A program made the position numbers and the translations under genes. The notes under the pieces were generated by a model. That model saw only the letters and a program-made list of their open reading frames with translations. It did no database searches and was not told the DNA's origin. Below are positions 16,545 through 25,128 of a stretch of 64,000 nt of DNA, piece by piece; the first letter of the stretch is position 1; each line of letters opens with the position of its first letter. The stretch is from Leucobacter edaphi. Its GTDB lineage: Bacteria; Actinomycetota; Actinomycetes; Actinomycetales; Microbacteriaceae. The stretch is taken from assembly GCF_016522535.1 (NCBI RefSeq), contig NZ_JAEHOI010000002.1, positions 186,001-250,000 on the forward strand, in the 5' to 3' direction.

Positions 16545-17861
16545 CTAACTGAGCAGCGACTGCCCGAGGATCTCCCCGCGGGAGAAGCCCGGCAGGATCG
16601 CGAAGACGGCAGAGCCGGTGTGCGTGATCCACTCGTTGAGGAGGTCGAGCTCGTCGAGCCGCTGCTGGATCGGCACGAACTGTCGCAGCGGATTGCGCTG
16701 ATAGCAGGCGAACAGGAGGCCGGACTCGCCGCCCTCGTCGTAGTTCACCGCCCGCCGGAAGATGCGCTCGTTCGGATCCTCGGAGTGCGCGCGCCGCGAG
16801 TGGGCGAAACTGGGGATTACGGGGAGCCCCTGCTCATCCTTCGCGTCGAAGTCCATCGGCGAGTGCTCGGTGCCTCCCGTGAGCGGCGCCCCGTCGGACA
16901 GCCTGCGGCCGATGGTCTGCTCTCGTCCTGGACGATCGATCTGGTCCCAGGTGTCGAGTTCCATCCGGATCCGGCGCAGCACGAGGGCGGTGCCGCCCGC
17001 GAGCCACGCCTGGGACCCCGCCTCCGACGACGGGTCGGCCTCGCCGAGCCACACGAGCGGGGCGAAATCCTCGTCCTCCGGGTGCGGGTTCACGGTGCCG
17101 TCGACCTGGCCCATCAGGTTGCGCATGGTCGTGCCGCTCTTCTCCGATCCGCGGGCGGTCCGGAATCCCTGCTGTTCCCAGTGGCGATCCGCGAAGCTCC
17201 TGGTGTCGCGCTGCAGCATGCGGGCCGCGTGGGCCACGGCGAGCTGATCGTCGGCCTGGATGAGGAACAGCAGATCACCGCCGTCGTGGGTGCCCGCGAG
17301 CCGGTCCTTCGAGAACTTCGGAAGGGGAGCCAGCCACTCGGGGCGCTTCCCGGGGCCGACGCGATCGACGAGATCCGGGCCCACGCCGACGGTGATCGTC
17401 AGGCGCGCCGGCCGCGCCGCGAGTTCGGGCTCGGGGTCCGCGAGCGGGGAATCACCCGAGGTGAGCCCCTCGACGTCATCGGTGAGGATCCGGAACAGGC
17501 GTTCGATCGCGGCCCGGTCCGTTGTCGGCTTCAGCCGGTAGGCCACGAAGCGGACGTGGGTCGTCGGCTCCGTGATGACGCCGGCCTGGTGCGGGCCGTG
17601 GCAGGGGAGCGACTCCCCGCCGAACGCCGCAGCCGACGCCGCAGCGGACCGGTCTGGGGCGATCGCCGCACGGATCGCGGGGATCCCGACGGCGGCTCCC
17701 AGGCCGAGCACGGCTCCGAGGCCCGCGCCCGCTGCGCCGCCGGTGAGGAGGGAGCGCCGGTCGATCCCGGGCCGCTCCCGCGGTGAACGGGGGGATGCCC
17801 CCGCGGCCGCGCCAGAGGCGTCGGCCGCGAGGGTGTCCCGCTCGGGGCTAGTGGGAGCCAT
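16545..17861 (-). CDS. Tat-exported DyP-type haem peroxidase (EfeB-like)
   Basis: 438 residues with a Tat signal (DRRSLLTGG, Arg35-Arg36, followed by a hydrophobic stretch). The DyP signature is GQVDG with catalytic Asp254, the proximal haem ligand is probably His354 (SFAHSRR), and the distal arginine lies in RIFRRAVNYD. The family oxidises dyes or phenolics with peroxide, and EfeB members act in ferrous iron uptake. The start is the ATG at 17861, which overlaps the stop of the PCuAC gene by 14 bases. No efeU/efeO lies nearby. The copper-protein neighbours point to copper or haem handling outside the cell. Confidence 0.9.
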   Translation of the reverse strand: MAPTSPERDTLAADASGAAAGASPRSPRERPGIDRRSLLTGGAAGAGLGAVLGLGAAVGIPAIRAAIAPDRSAAASAAAFGGESLPCHGPHQAGVITEPTTHVRFVAYRLKPTTDRAAIERLFRILTDDVEGLTSGDSPLADPEPELAARPARLTITVGVGPDLVDRVGPGKRPEWLAPLPKFSKDRLAGTHDGGDLLFLIQADDQLAVAHAARMLQRDTRSFADRHWEQQGFRTARGSEKSGTTMRNLMGQVDGTVNPHPEDEDFAPLVWLGEADPSSEAGSQAWLAGGTALVLRRIRMELDTWDQIDRPGREQTIGRRLSDGAPLTGGTEHSPMDFDAKDEQGLPVIPSFAHSRRAHSEDPNERIFRRAVNYDEGGESGLLFACYQRNPLRQFVPIQQRLDELDLLNEWITHTGSAVFAILPGFSRGEILGQSLLS

Positions 17862-18435
17862 GGTCCCCGCCGTGCTCCGAGCCGCCATCGTAGCTCTCGT
17901 TCGCACCCGAGTAGTCCTTCACGAGGGCGTGAACGTCGACCGTCTTCCCGTCGGCGGTCTTGAGCGTGACATCGACCTGATCGCCCGCCGCGATCGGCTT
18001 CGGCATCTCCATCAGCATGATGTGGTTGCCGCCGGGCGCGAGCTCGAGCGAGCCCTTGGCGGGGATCGTGAACCCGCCCTTGACCTCGCTCATCTTGCCG
18101 TCGGCGCCGGTCTCGTGGAGCTGCACCATCTTCGCCGCGGGGCTCGCGGCGCTCTCGAGCACGATCTCCTTGTCGGTCGTGTTGACGAGCTTGCCGAAGA
18201 CGCCCGACATGTCGGTCATCTTGCCGCCGGCGTTCGCCTTGGCCCACGCGCCCTCGAGCGCGAGCGGGGCCTTGGCCTCGTTCGCGGCGCTCGCGCTGGA
18301 GCCGGTCCCGTGCTCGGCGTTCGCCTGGGTCTCCGCCCCCTGCGCGCAGCCGGCGAGGAGAAGCGGCACCGCGAGCAGCGCGCCGGTGGTGACGAGCGAC
18401 ATGCGGAGGGTGCGGGTGCGTCGTGTGGTGGTCAT
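17848..18435 (-). CDS. PCuAC-type copper chaperone lipoprotein
   Basis: 195 residues. Lipobox LLLAGC with Cys30, then a linker and a PCuAC domain. Copper ligands are laid out as in the family, H107...M115 and HxM at H138/M140 (NHIMLMEM), and the tail is His-rich (EHGGDHGSH). It binds Cu(I) outside the membrane and delivers copper, classically to cytochrome oxidase CuA. The start is the ATG at 18435; an upstream in-frame start would spoil the signal peptide. It is translated just before, and overlaps, the DyP gene. Confidence 0.9.
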   Translation of the reverse strand: MTTTRRTRTLRMSLVTTGALLAVPLLLAGCAQGAETQANAEHGTGSSASAANEAKAPLALEGAWAKANAGGKMTDMSGVFGKLVNTTDKEIVLESAASPAAKMVQLHETGADGKMSEVKGGFTIPAKGSLELAPGGNHIMLMEMPKPIAAGDQVDVTLKTADGKTVDVHALVKDYSGANESYDGGSEHGGDHGSH

Positions 18436-18597
18436 GAGTGGTGAATCCTTTGTTCGTAATGGTGTGAGGGATCGGCCGGTGCCCGTGCGCACCGAATCAC
18501 TGCCGCGGGTACGCCAAAGCGCGCCGAACGGGCGGGTGCCTGAGGCCGGGAACCGGGATCCTCGAAAAAATTGGGGCGGATGGAACGCCCCGGACGA

Positions 18598-19311
18598 CTA
18601 CTCGCCCTGTGTGCTGTCCTGCGGCGTGCCGTCTCGCGGCTCAGAGGCCGACTTGGCGGCGTTACCGCCGCCGATCGCCTCGTCCATGGCGGACTTCCGG
18701 CGACGCGTCCCCACGACCGCGGCGGTCACGCCGCCGATCACGACCACGGCCGCACCGATGATGACCGCGGTGAGCACACCGGGGTTCATGCCGCCAGCGC
18801 CGTCCGAGTGCTGCTCGCCCTCGGCATGGGAATGCCCAGCGGGCTCGGTGGCGTGGTCGCCCTCGCCCTCGTGGCCCTCAGCGTGCTCGTGCTCCGGCGC
18901 GGGTGCCGTCTTCGAGAGGACGCCCTTCCCGGAGTCATCGATCGTGATCCCGAAGGTCCCCTCGATCGGGTGGCCGTCACTCGAGACGACGCGCCAGGCG
19001 GCGCTGTACTCGCCAGCAGCAAGATCCTTCCCGAGCGACTGCGTCACGTCGGGGCCTGCGACCTTGGGCTTGTCGACCGAGAGGGCCTTCCCGCCCGGTC
19101 CCTTGACCACGATCTCAGTGCCGACCTCGATGATGCTGTTGCTGAACGTCAGGGTGAAGGAGTCCGTCTTCCCCGCGTCGTCCGCACCGAGAACGGTGTT
19201 GACGAGCGAGTCGTGCGCCTGGGCCGGGCTCGCGAACGTGAGCAGTGCCGCGAATGCGACACCAAACGCGACCGCGAGAGCGGCGATGCGTGTACGGATG
19301 GTCGATGTCAT
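18598..19311 (-). CDS. copC: CopC-domain copper-binding membrane protein (YobA/CopC-like)
   Basis: 237 residues. Signal peptide ending ASPAQA, giving a mature N-terminal His33 (AHDSL). A CopC beta-sandwich follows, with conserved SSDGHPIEG (His114), then a His-rich linker (about 139-168), a membrane segment (about 178-200) and a charged cytoplasmic tail. His33 and His114 are the usual Cu(II) ligands; the linker adds more metal-binding capacity. The ATG at 19311 is the first start of the signal peptide. It lies upstream of PCuAC and DyP on the same strand, probably in one operon. Confidence 0.92.
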   Translation of the reverse strand: MTSTIRTRIAALAVAFGVAFAALLTFASPAQAHDSLVNTVLGADDAGKTDSFTLTFSNSIIEVGTEIVVKGPGGKALSVDKPKVAGPDVTQSLGKDLAAGEYSAAWRVVSSDGHPIEGTFGITIDDSGKGVLSKTAPAPEHEHAEGHEGEGDHATEPAGHSHAEGEQHSDGAGGMNPGVLTAVIIGAAVVVIGGVTAAVVGTRRRKSAMDEAIGGGNAAKSASEPRDGTPQDSTQGE

Positions 19312-19440
19312 GGGAGATGTTCCCCGGTTTTCCTCCGGCGTGTGCCGGGCCTGCGCACCCGCGACGCGAACAGCGTCACCCCTTGCGGGCGTTCGCGGGT
19401 GCTGAGTGTCATGGGACAGCTGGTGTGCCCGACTCGAGTG

Positions 19441-20052
19441 TCAGGCGGGGGAAACCGGGGGACCGCGATGCGTGATTGCCGAGGCGCTGAGCAGGCGCTC
19501 GACGATGCGCGCCGGGGAGAAGAACGCGCGCCGCGCGGCGTCGGGCGCGGCGGGCGCGATGGCCGCGGGAAGCGCGACAGCGAGCGCGCGGAAGATGAGG
19601 CGGGCGAGGCCGAGGAAGGCGCGCTCGCCAGCGTGCAGCAGCGCGATCGTGAGCGCGGCTGCGATCCCGTGCGCGAGCCACATGCCGGCGTCGAGGCTGG
19701 CGACGGGAACTCCGGGGACGAACTCCTGGATCGCGGCGAGGTGCGCAGCGTGCGGGGAAACGACGGGGCCGGAGCCGCTTCCGGGGGTTCCCAGGCCCGA
19801 CAGTGCCCAGTGGAACGGGAACTGGGCGGCAACCACGGCGACGCCCAGCCGCCAGAGCGATCCGACCTTCCCCGCGAGGAGCGTGCACAGCGGAAGCGCA
19901 AGGACCGCCGTGGCGACCACGGCGAACCAGCTGGAGTCGCCGCCGGCGAGGGAGTGGGAGGCCGCTGCGAGGATCGTCGCGATCGCGGCGCCGGCGGTGC
20001 CGCGGGCAGCGCGAACTCCGCGCGTCACGCCTGCACTCCCGGGGGATTTCAC
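19441..20052 (-). CDS. Unidentified multi-pass membrane protein at the copper/DyP locus
   Basis: 203 residues with four or five hydrophobic segments (about 18-36, 42-60, 68-86, 123-141, 147-167). Histidines lie in or next to several of them (33, 81, 101, 104, 128, 140). I do not recognise a named family. The GTG start at 20052 has GGAAGG just before it and a TACACT -10 box 7 bases upstream. It lies 130 bases before copC on the same strand and is probably the first gene of the copper operon. The histidines could bind metal, but nothing proves this. Confidence 0.65.
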   Translation of the reverse strand: MKSPGSAGVTRGVRAARGTAGAAIATILAAASHSLAGGDSSWFAVVATAVLALPLCTLLAGKVGSLWRLGVAVVAAQFPFHWALSGLGTPGSGSGPVVSPHAAHLAAIQEFVPGVPVASLDAGMWLAHGIAAALTIALLHAGERAFLGLARLIFRALAVALPAAIAPAAPDAARRAFFSPARIVERLLSASAITHRGPPVSPA

Positions 20053-20107
20053 CCTTCCAGTGTACGCGATCGGCGGGGACCGGTCCGCGCGGGCCCCGCC
20101 GTCCGGA

Positions 20108-20962
20108 TCAGGACCAGGGACGCTCCTGGAGCGCGTGGCCCCCGGCGTACTCGGGCAGCGAAGGGGTGCTCCAGCCCGCGAGCAGCGCATCGTCGATGCG
20201 ATAGATCTCGACGCCGATCGGGCGGCACACCTCGACGGGGTCGTGGGCGCCGTCGCCCCACATCGGCACGGAGAGATCGCCGCCAGGGCACGTGGAGAGC
20301 GCCATCAGCACGTCCATCTCGGCGAACATCTCGAAATAGTCTCCGACCTGGGCCGGACACGTCTTCATGAAGTACTTGTCCTCGTCGTTGAGACCCGTGC
20401 ACTGGAAGACGTTGAGTACGTCGTGCACGTCGAACTCGGTCAGCCCGAACGGCCGCACCGCCCGGGTGAGGTTCGAGTGGCAGTGGTAGTCGAAGTCCTC
20501 GCCGGTGAGCATGCGGTTCACGTACGGGTCGCAGCGGGTGCCGAGCGTGTCGTGCACGCGGCCGCCCTCGCTGTCGACGCCGTAGCTCTCGAGCGTGTCG
20601 CCCGTGATCGTCACGAGGGGGCGGAGATAGGGGAGGGTCGACCAGAGCCGATCGAAGCGGGTCACGTGCGCGGCCTGGAGCTGGCGGGTGCGCGCGGCCC
20701 AGAACCGCTCGCGCGGGTTGTGGCGATTCCAGATGTTGAGGTCGCCGACCTGCGGACCATCCACCGTCAGTAGGCGGCACACGTGCCCGGCAGGCACCTC
20801 CCAGGCGACGCCCGACCGGATCGGGATCTCGAACGACTCGACCAGCGTGCGGCCGGTCGTATCCTCGCCGATCCTGCCGTAGAACTCTCGGTCGACCTCG
20901 AGCGCCGGTCCCTTGTAGGCCGCCTCGGTCAGCGCGGCGACTCTCGTCGTCTCCTCGGTCAT
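20108..20962 (-). CDS. DUF1989 (urea carboxylase-associated family) protein
   Basis: 284 residues of the DUF1989/COG3665 family. Seen: IPIRSGVAWEVPAGHVCRL, GPQVGDLNIWN, FDYHCHSNLTRAV, DVHDVLNVFQCTGLN and MALSTCPGGDL, with conserved His/Cys residues likely to bind metal or act in catalysis. Members occur beside urea/guanidine carboxylases, and a two-protein DUF1989 complex is known as carboxyguanidine deiminase. No carboxylase is present here. The ATG overlaps the stop of the GntR gene (ATGA), and the divergent neighbour is a fused ABC transporter plus 5-oxoprolinase genes. The substrate is unknown, perhaps an amidine- or lactam-type nitrogen compound. Confidence 0.85.
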   Translation of the reverse strand: MTEETTRVAALTEAAYKGPALEVDREFYGRIGEDTTGRTLVESFEIPIRSGVAWEVPAGHVCRLLTVDGPQVGDLNIWNRHNPRERFWAARTRQLQAAHVTRFDRLWSTLPYLRPLVTITGDTLESYGVDSEGGRVHDTLGTRCDPYVNRMLTGEDFDYHCHSNLTRAVRPFGLTEFDVHDVLNVFQCTGLNDEDKYFMKTCPAQVGDYFEMFAEMDVLMALSTCPGGDLSVPMWGDGAHDPVEVCRPIGVEIYRIDDALLAGWSTPSLPEYAGGHALQERPWS

Positions 20963-21738
20963 GCGTTCATCTCCTCTGATGCGGTGGGTGAATCGGGTGC
21001 TTCGGGGCCCTGATCTGGGATATTCGGGTCCGGATTCGACGGGGGTCCGGAAAGCGGGGGCCGCCTCCTCGAGCGTTCGGCCGCGCGGACGGCGTCGATC
21101 ACGCTCACCTCGGAGTCGTCGAGGTAGCGCTCGAGCGCGATCTGCGCCTCTGCCCGCGCTCCTCCGAGCACGAGTTCGGCGATCTCTCGATCCCGCGCGA
21201 CCCACTGCAGTTGGAACCTCGCCTCGTCCTCGATCACGGAGAACGCGAGCCGGAGCTGCGCCGCCGTTGAGGTGAAGAAGGCGTCGAGACTGGCCGATCC
21301 GCACAGCGCAACGAGCTTCCGGTGGAAGTCGAGGCTGGCGGTGCCGACGTTGCGCCACTCGCCCTCGGTGAGGTACCGCTCGGTGAGCTCGGCCGCCGCC
21401 TCGATCTCGTCGAGCAGGTGGGCGGACGCTCCCGCGCTCGAGCGGACGGCTCCGGTCTCGACGATCCGCCGCGCCGTGTAGAGGTCGCGGATGTCGTCGA
21501 CGCTGAGCTCGCGCACCGAGTAGCCGACGTTGCGCGTGGACACCGCGAGTCGATCCGCCTCGAGGAGACGGAGCCCGTCGCGGGCGGTGTTGCGCGAGAC
21601 GCCGTACCGGTCCGCGACCGTGGCGTCCACGAGGCGGGTGCCAGGGGGCAGTTCGCCCTCGATGATCCGCTGCCGGAGCGCGTGGCGCACCTGATCCGCC
21701 GCGGATTGCACCCCCGCGGGCAGCTCTGCCTGTGTCAT
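20959..21738 (-). CDS. GntR-family (FadR/FCD type) transcriptional regulator
   Basis: 259 residues. N-terminal winged helix (VRHALRQRIIEGELPPGTRLVDATVADRYGVSRNTARDGLRLLEADRL), then an FCD ligand domain (LYTARRIVETGAVRS...). I chose the ATG at 21738: a TATGCT box on the minus strand ends 8 bases upstream, fitting a leaderless start. It is translationally coupled to the DUF1989 gene and divergent from the transporter-pxp operon, so it probably regulates both in response to the pathway substrate. A short Asp/Pro-rich tail follows the FCD domain. Confidence 0.9.
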   Translation of the reverse strand: MTQAELPAGVQSAADQVRHALRQRIIEGELPPGTRLVDATVADRYGVSRNTARDGLRLLEADRLAVSTRNVGYSVRELSVDDIRDLYTARRIVETGAVRSSAGASAHLLDEIEAAAELTERYLTEGEWRNVGTASLDFHRKLVALCGSASLDAFFTSTAAQLRLAFSVIEDEARFQLQWVARDREIAELVLGGARAEAQIALERYLDDSEVSVIDAVRAAERSRRRPPLSGPPSNPDPNIPDQGPEAPDSPTASEEMNA

Positions 21739-21755
21739 GTCACCGAGCATAGCAA

Positions 21756-21800
21756 TATGAGACCAAGATTGTTGAGCAAAAATTCTCAATGAGTCTCATA
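21756..21800. promoter_or_regulatory. Inverted repeats in the GntR/transporter intergenic region
   Basis: TATGAGAC (21756-21763) and GTCTCATA (21793-21800) are perfect inverted arms 29 bases apart. Between them TTGAG and CTCAA (21772-21776, 21785-21789) form a second, off-centre pair. The block lies upstream of the GntR -10 box and 140 bases before the transporter start, so it is a candidate operator. Confidence 0.45.
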
Positions 21801-21902
21801 ACACGAATGCTCGCCGCTCGCATGAATGTGAAGAACATCGCGGAAAATTGCGAAATATTGCGAAGAACCCGATCCGGAGCTCATTCTTGTCGAGGGAGAC
21901 GC

Positions 21903-21932
21903 TTGACAGGATTGTTCAATAATCCGTATCGT
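21903..21932 (+). promoter_or_regulatory. Promoter of the transporter-pxp operon with internal operator ATTGTTCAAT
   Basis: TTGACA (21903-21908) and TATCGT (21927-21932) are 18 bases apart, and the ATG at 21940 lies 8 bases after the -10 box, so the mRNA is probably leaderless. The spacer holds the palindrome ATTG-TT-CAAT (21911-21920), whose left arm also occurs at 21768-21773. This is a good place for repression by the divergent GntR protein. Confidence 0.6.
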
Positions 21933-21939
21933 CTCCTGC

Positions 21940-24354
21940 ATGACTCAGCGCAGAGCCCACGTGTTCCTCTCCGCGATCGCCGTTCTGGTGCTCGCGTTCC
22001 TCGCGGTCGTCAATCCGCTCGCACCGGCGAGCCAGGGGCGTGCCGCTGAACCGGAGAAGCTGCGCATCGGCTCAGACCTCACCTACCCGCCGTACGCCTA
22101 TCTCACGGGCGATGAGCCGAGCGGCTTCGACCCCGAGTTCATGCGTGCGCTCGCGAAGGAAATCGGCCGCACCCCGGAGTTCGTCGATACCCGGTTCGAG
22201 CAGCTCATCACGAGCCTGCAATCCGGTCACTTCGACGTGGTCGCCTCGGCCCTCTACATCACCGAGGAGCGGGCTGGGAAAGTCGACTTCATCCCGTACT
22301 TCATGACCGGGAACTCGATCGTGACGTCCGCCACGGGCACACCCCTCACGAACCCGGCGGCGCTGTGCGGCCGGAGCGTCGCGGTGATCAAGGGGGCCGA
22401 CGTCGCAACCAAGCTCCGCGGCGAGGCGAGTGACGCCTGCGCGAAGGACGGCAAGGGGGCGATCGACGTCCGTGACTTCACCGCGGACACCGAGGGGACG
22501 CAGGCGCTCCTCGCCGGGCAGGTGGACGCGCAGGTTACGGACGGCGCGGTCGCCAAGTCCGCCGTCGACTCCTCGAACGGCCGGCTCGCGATCACGAGCG
22601 ACGAGCTCCTCTTCCCGGTTCCGGTCGGCATCGCGGTCGCCAAGGGCGATGAGGCGCTCGCGAAGGAACTCACGGCAGGGCTCGACCAGATGCGGGCCAA
22701 CGGCAGCTACGAGGACCTGCTCGCGAAATACAATCTCGCGGAGCCCGATCCCGCCGCCGTCACGAAGGCGCTCGGAAAGTACGCCGAGACCGGCGGCTCA
22801 TCCGCCAAGAACAGCGGCGGCTTCACCTTCGACTGGGGATACTTCTTCAGTCTCTTCGCGCACAAGGACTTCTGGACCGCGACGGTCACGGTGCTCGCGC
22901 TGTCGGCGCTCGCGTGGTCGATCTCGACGGTGCTCGGCATGGTGGTGGCGCTCGGGAGGCAGTCGCGGTCGCGCATCCTGCGCGGGGTGCTCGGCGTCTA
23001 CGTGTGGTTCTTCCGCGCGCTCCCGCTCCTGGTCCTCCTGATCTTCGTCTACAACGCCCCGCAGGTCATCCCCGAGCTCAGGGTGCTCATCGGCTCCCCG
23101 TTCATGGCGGGCCTCATCGCCCTCGTCCTGTCCGAGACCGCCTACATCTCCGAGATTCATCGCGGGGGCCTGTCGGCCGTCGCCGGCGGCCAGGGCGAGG
23201 CGGGCCGCGCGCTCGGTATTCCGCTCGGCGGCGTGCAGCGGAGGATCGTGATCCCGCAGGCCTTCCGGGTGGCGCTGCCTGCGCTCGGCAACGAGCTCGT
23301 CACGATCATCAAGCTGACCTCGCTCGTGTCGGCGATCTCCCTGACCGAGATCCTGCTCGTCGGGCAGCGCCTCTACACGCAGAACTTCAAGGTCCTGGAG
23401 ACCCTGCTCGCGGTGGGCGTCTTCTACGTCATGATCGTCACGGTGTTCGACCAGGCACTCAAGCTCCTCGAGCGCCGGCTCGATGTGCAGCGGCGCGGTC
23501 AGCGCGCGAAGCTCGGCGCAGCGACCGCGGCGATCGACGTGATTCCGCAGCCCGAGGCCCGCGTCGGAACCCCGCACGCGGGGGAGCCCGTGCTCAGCGT
23601 CCGCGACGAGCGGAAGTCGTACGGCGATACCGAGGTCCTCAAGGGCATCGACCTCGACGTGCACCGCGGCGAGGTCGTCGCGATCATCGGGCCGTCGGGA
23701 TCCGGCAAGACGACCCTGATCCGGACCCTGAACGCGATGGAGAGCATCGACAGCGGCGATGTGCTGTTCCACGGCGAGCCCGTCGGCTACGTCCGCGGCG
23801 CAGACGGCGGGATCAAGCCAGCGCCCGATCGCGCGCTGGCGAAGACCCGGGCGAGGGTCGGCATGGTGTTCCAGCAGTTCAACCTCTTCCCCCACAAGAC
23901 CGTGCGGGAGAACGTCACCTTCGCGCCCGACTACCTGCGGCCGGCTGATCGCGCCGCCCACGCGGCCGAGGCCGATCTGCTGCTCGCGAAGGTCGGCATG
24001 GAGGCCCACGCCGACAAGTATCCGCATCAGCTCTCGGGCGGTCAGCAGCAGCGCGTGGCGATCGCGCGGGCGCTCGCCATGGATCCGGAGGTGCTCCTGT
24101 TCGACGAGCCGACGAGCGCGCTCGATCCGGAGCTCGTCGACGAGGTGCTGCGCGTCATGACCGACCTTGCGGCCGAGGGACTCACGATGGTCGTCGTGAC
24201 CCACGAGATGCGATTCGCGCGCGAGGTGGCCGACTGGGTGGTATTCATGGACCAGGGCCGTATCGTCGAAGAAGGGCCGGCGGCGGAGGTCTTCGACGCC
24301 CCGGAGCAGGACCGCACGAGGAAGTTCCTCAGCCGGGTGCGCGCCGCGCAGTAA
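21940..24354 (+). CDS. Single-chain polar amino acid ABC transporter: binding protein, permease and ATPase fused
   Basis: 804 residues in three parts. (1) A signal/anchor helix and type 3 solute-binding domain (about 36-275; [21 protein letters not shown]). (2) A HisM/GlnP-type permease (about 297-515) with the EAA loop [15 protein letters not shown]. (3) A GlnQ-type ATPase (about 548-803) with Walker [10 protein letters not shown] (~584), Q-loop VFQQFNLFP, signature LSGGQQQR (~698), Walker [12 protein letters not shown] and H-loop VVTHE. I see no frameshift or internal stop at the joins. Such systems usually use two or three genes. Position before pxpA and pxpBC suggests uptake of 5-oxoproline or a related amino acid; that substrate is inferred. 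Confidence 0.92.
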   Translation: MTQRRAHVFLSAIAVLVLAFLAVVNPLAPASQGRAAEPEKLRIGSDLTYPPYAYLTGDEPSGFDPEFMRALAKEIGRTPEFVDTRFEQLITSLQSGHFDVVASALYITEERAGKVDFIPYFMTGNSIVTSATGTPLTNPAALCGRSVAVIKGADVATKLRGEASDACAKDGKGAIDVRDFTADTEGTQALLAGQVDAQVTDGAVAKSAVDSSNGRLAITSDELLFPVPVGIAVAKGDEALAKELTAGLDQMRANGSYEDLLAKYNLAEPDPAAVTKALGKYAETGGSSAKNSGGFTFDWGYFFSLFAHKDFWTATVTVLALSALAWSISTVLGMVVALGRQSRSRILRGVLGVYVWFFRALPLLVLLIFVYNAPQVIPELRVLIGSPFMAGLIALVLSETAYISEIHRGGLSAVAGGQGEAGRALGIPLGGVQRRIVIPQAFRVALPALGNELVTIIKLTSLVSAISLTEILLVGQRLYTQNFKVLETLLAVGVFYVMIVTVFDQALKLLERRLDVQRRGQRAKLGAATAAIDVIPQPEARVGTPHAGEPVLSVRDERKSYGDTEVLKGIDLDVHRGEVVAIIGPSGSGKTTLIRTLNAMESIDSGDVLFHGEPVGYVRGADGGIKPAPDRALAKTRARVGMVFQQFNLFPHKTVRENVTFAPDYLRPADRAAHAAEADLLLAKVGMEAHADKYPHQLSGGQQQRVAIARALAMDPEVLLFDEPTSALDPELVDEVLRVMTDLAAEGLTMVVVTHEMRFAREVADWVVFMDQGRIVEEGPAAEVFDAPEQDRTRKFLSRVRAAQ

Positions 24355-24372
24355 GCGAAGGGAAGCGAGAAC

Positions 24373-25128
24373 ATGACCACGATCGATCTGAACAGCGACC
24401 TCGGTGAATCATTCGGCAACTACACCTTTGGAGACGACGCCGCGGTGCTCGAATCGGTCTCGAGCGCGAACGTCGCCTGCGGGTTCCACGCCGGCGACCC
24501 GCGCGGAATCCGGATCACCTGCCGCGCGGCCGTCGCCTCCGGCACGACGATCGGGGCGCACCCCGGCTATCACGACCTCGCCGGTTTCGGCCGCCGCTTC
24601 ATCGACATGGACCCGGGGGAGCTCACCGACGAGGTGATCTATCAGATCGGCGCGCTGCAGGCCATTGCGCGGAGCGCCGGGGGCGAGGTCCGCTACGTCA
24701 AGCCGCACGGCGGGCTCTACAACACGATCGCCGTTCACGAGGGGCAGGCGCGGGCCGTCGTCCGGGCAATGACCGAGCTCGCCCCTGAGCTGCCGCTCAT
24801 GGTGCTCCCCGGATCGGTCGTCGAGCGCGTCGCGCGCGAGGCCGGCCTCCGCACGGTCGCGGAAGCCTTCGCCGATCGGGCATACGTGGCGGACGGAACA
24901 CTCGTGAAGCGCGGTACGTCCGGAGCGATCCTCGATCCCGACGCGGCGGTCGCCCAGGCCGTGCGCTTCGCCACGGAGGGCCGCGTCCGCGCCATCGACG
25001 GAACCGAACTCGAGATCGCGCCGGACAGTATCTGCCTGCACGGCGATAACCCCGCGGCGATCGAGCTCGCCAGACGGATCCGCGCCGGCCTCGAGGCCGC
25101 CGGCGTGCGGATCGAGAGCTTCGCCTAG
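24373..25128 (+). CDS. pxpA: 5-oxoprolinase subunit A (LamB/YcsF family)
   Basis: 251 residues, beginning [16 protein letters not shown] and containing [27 protein letters not shown] and VKPHGGLYN, the family signatures. With PxpB and PxpC it hydrolyses 5-oxoproline (pyroglutamate) to glutamate using ATP. The ATG at 24373 lies 18 bases after the transporter gene with GAAGCGAGAAC before it. The next gene begins immediately after its TAG stop, so the three genes form one operon. Confidence 0.95.
   Translation: MTTIDLNSDLGESFGNYTFGDDAAVLESVSSANVACGFHAGDPRGIRITCRAAVASGTTIGAHPGYHDLAGFGRRFIDMDPGELTDEVIYQIGALQAIARSAGGEVRYVKPHGGLYNTIAVHEGQARAVVRAMTELAPELPLMVLPGSVVERVAREAGLRTVAEAFADRAYVADGTLVKRGTSGAILDPDAAVAQAVRFATEGRVRAIDGTELEIAPDSICLHGDNPAAIELARRIRAGLEAAGVRIESFA

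Noticed and set aside
21789-21939. Small open frame upstream of the fused transporter
   Set aside because: It overlaps the promoter and operator region, has no RBS and no recognisable product.
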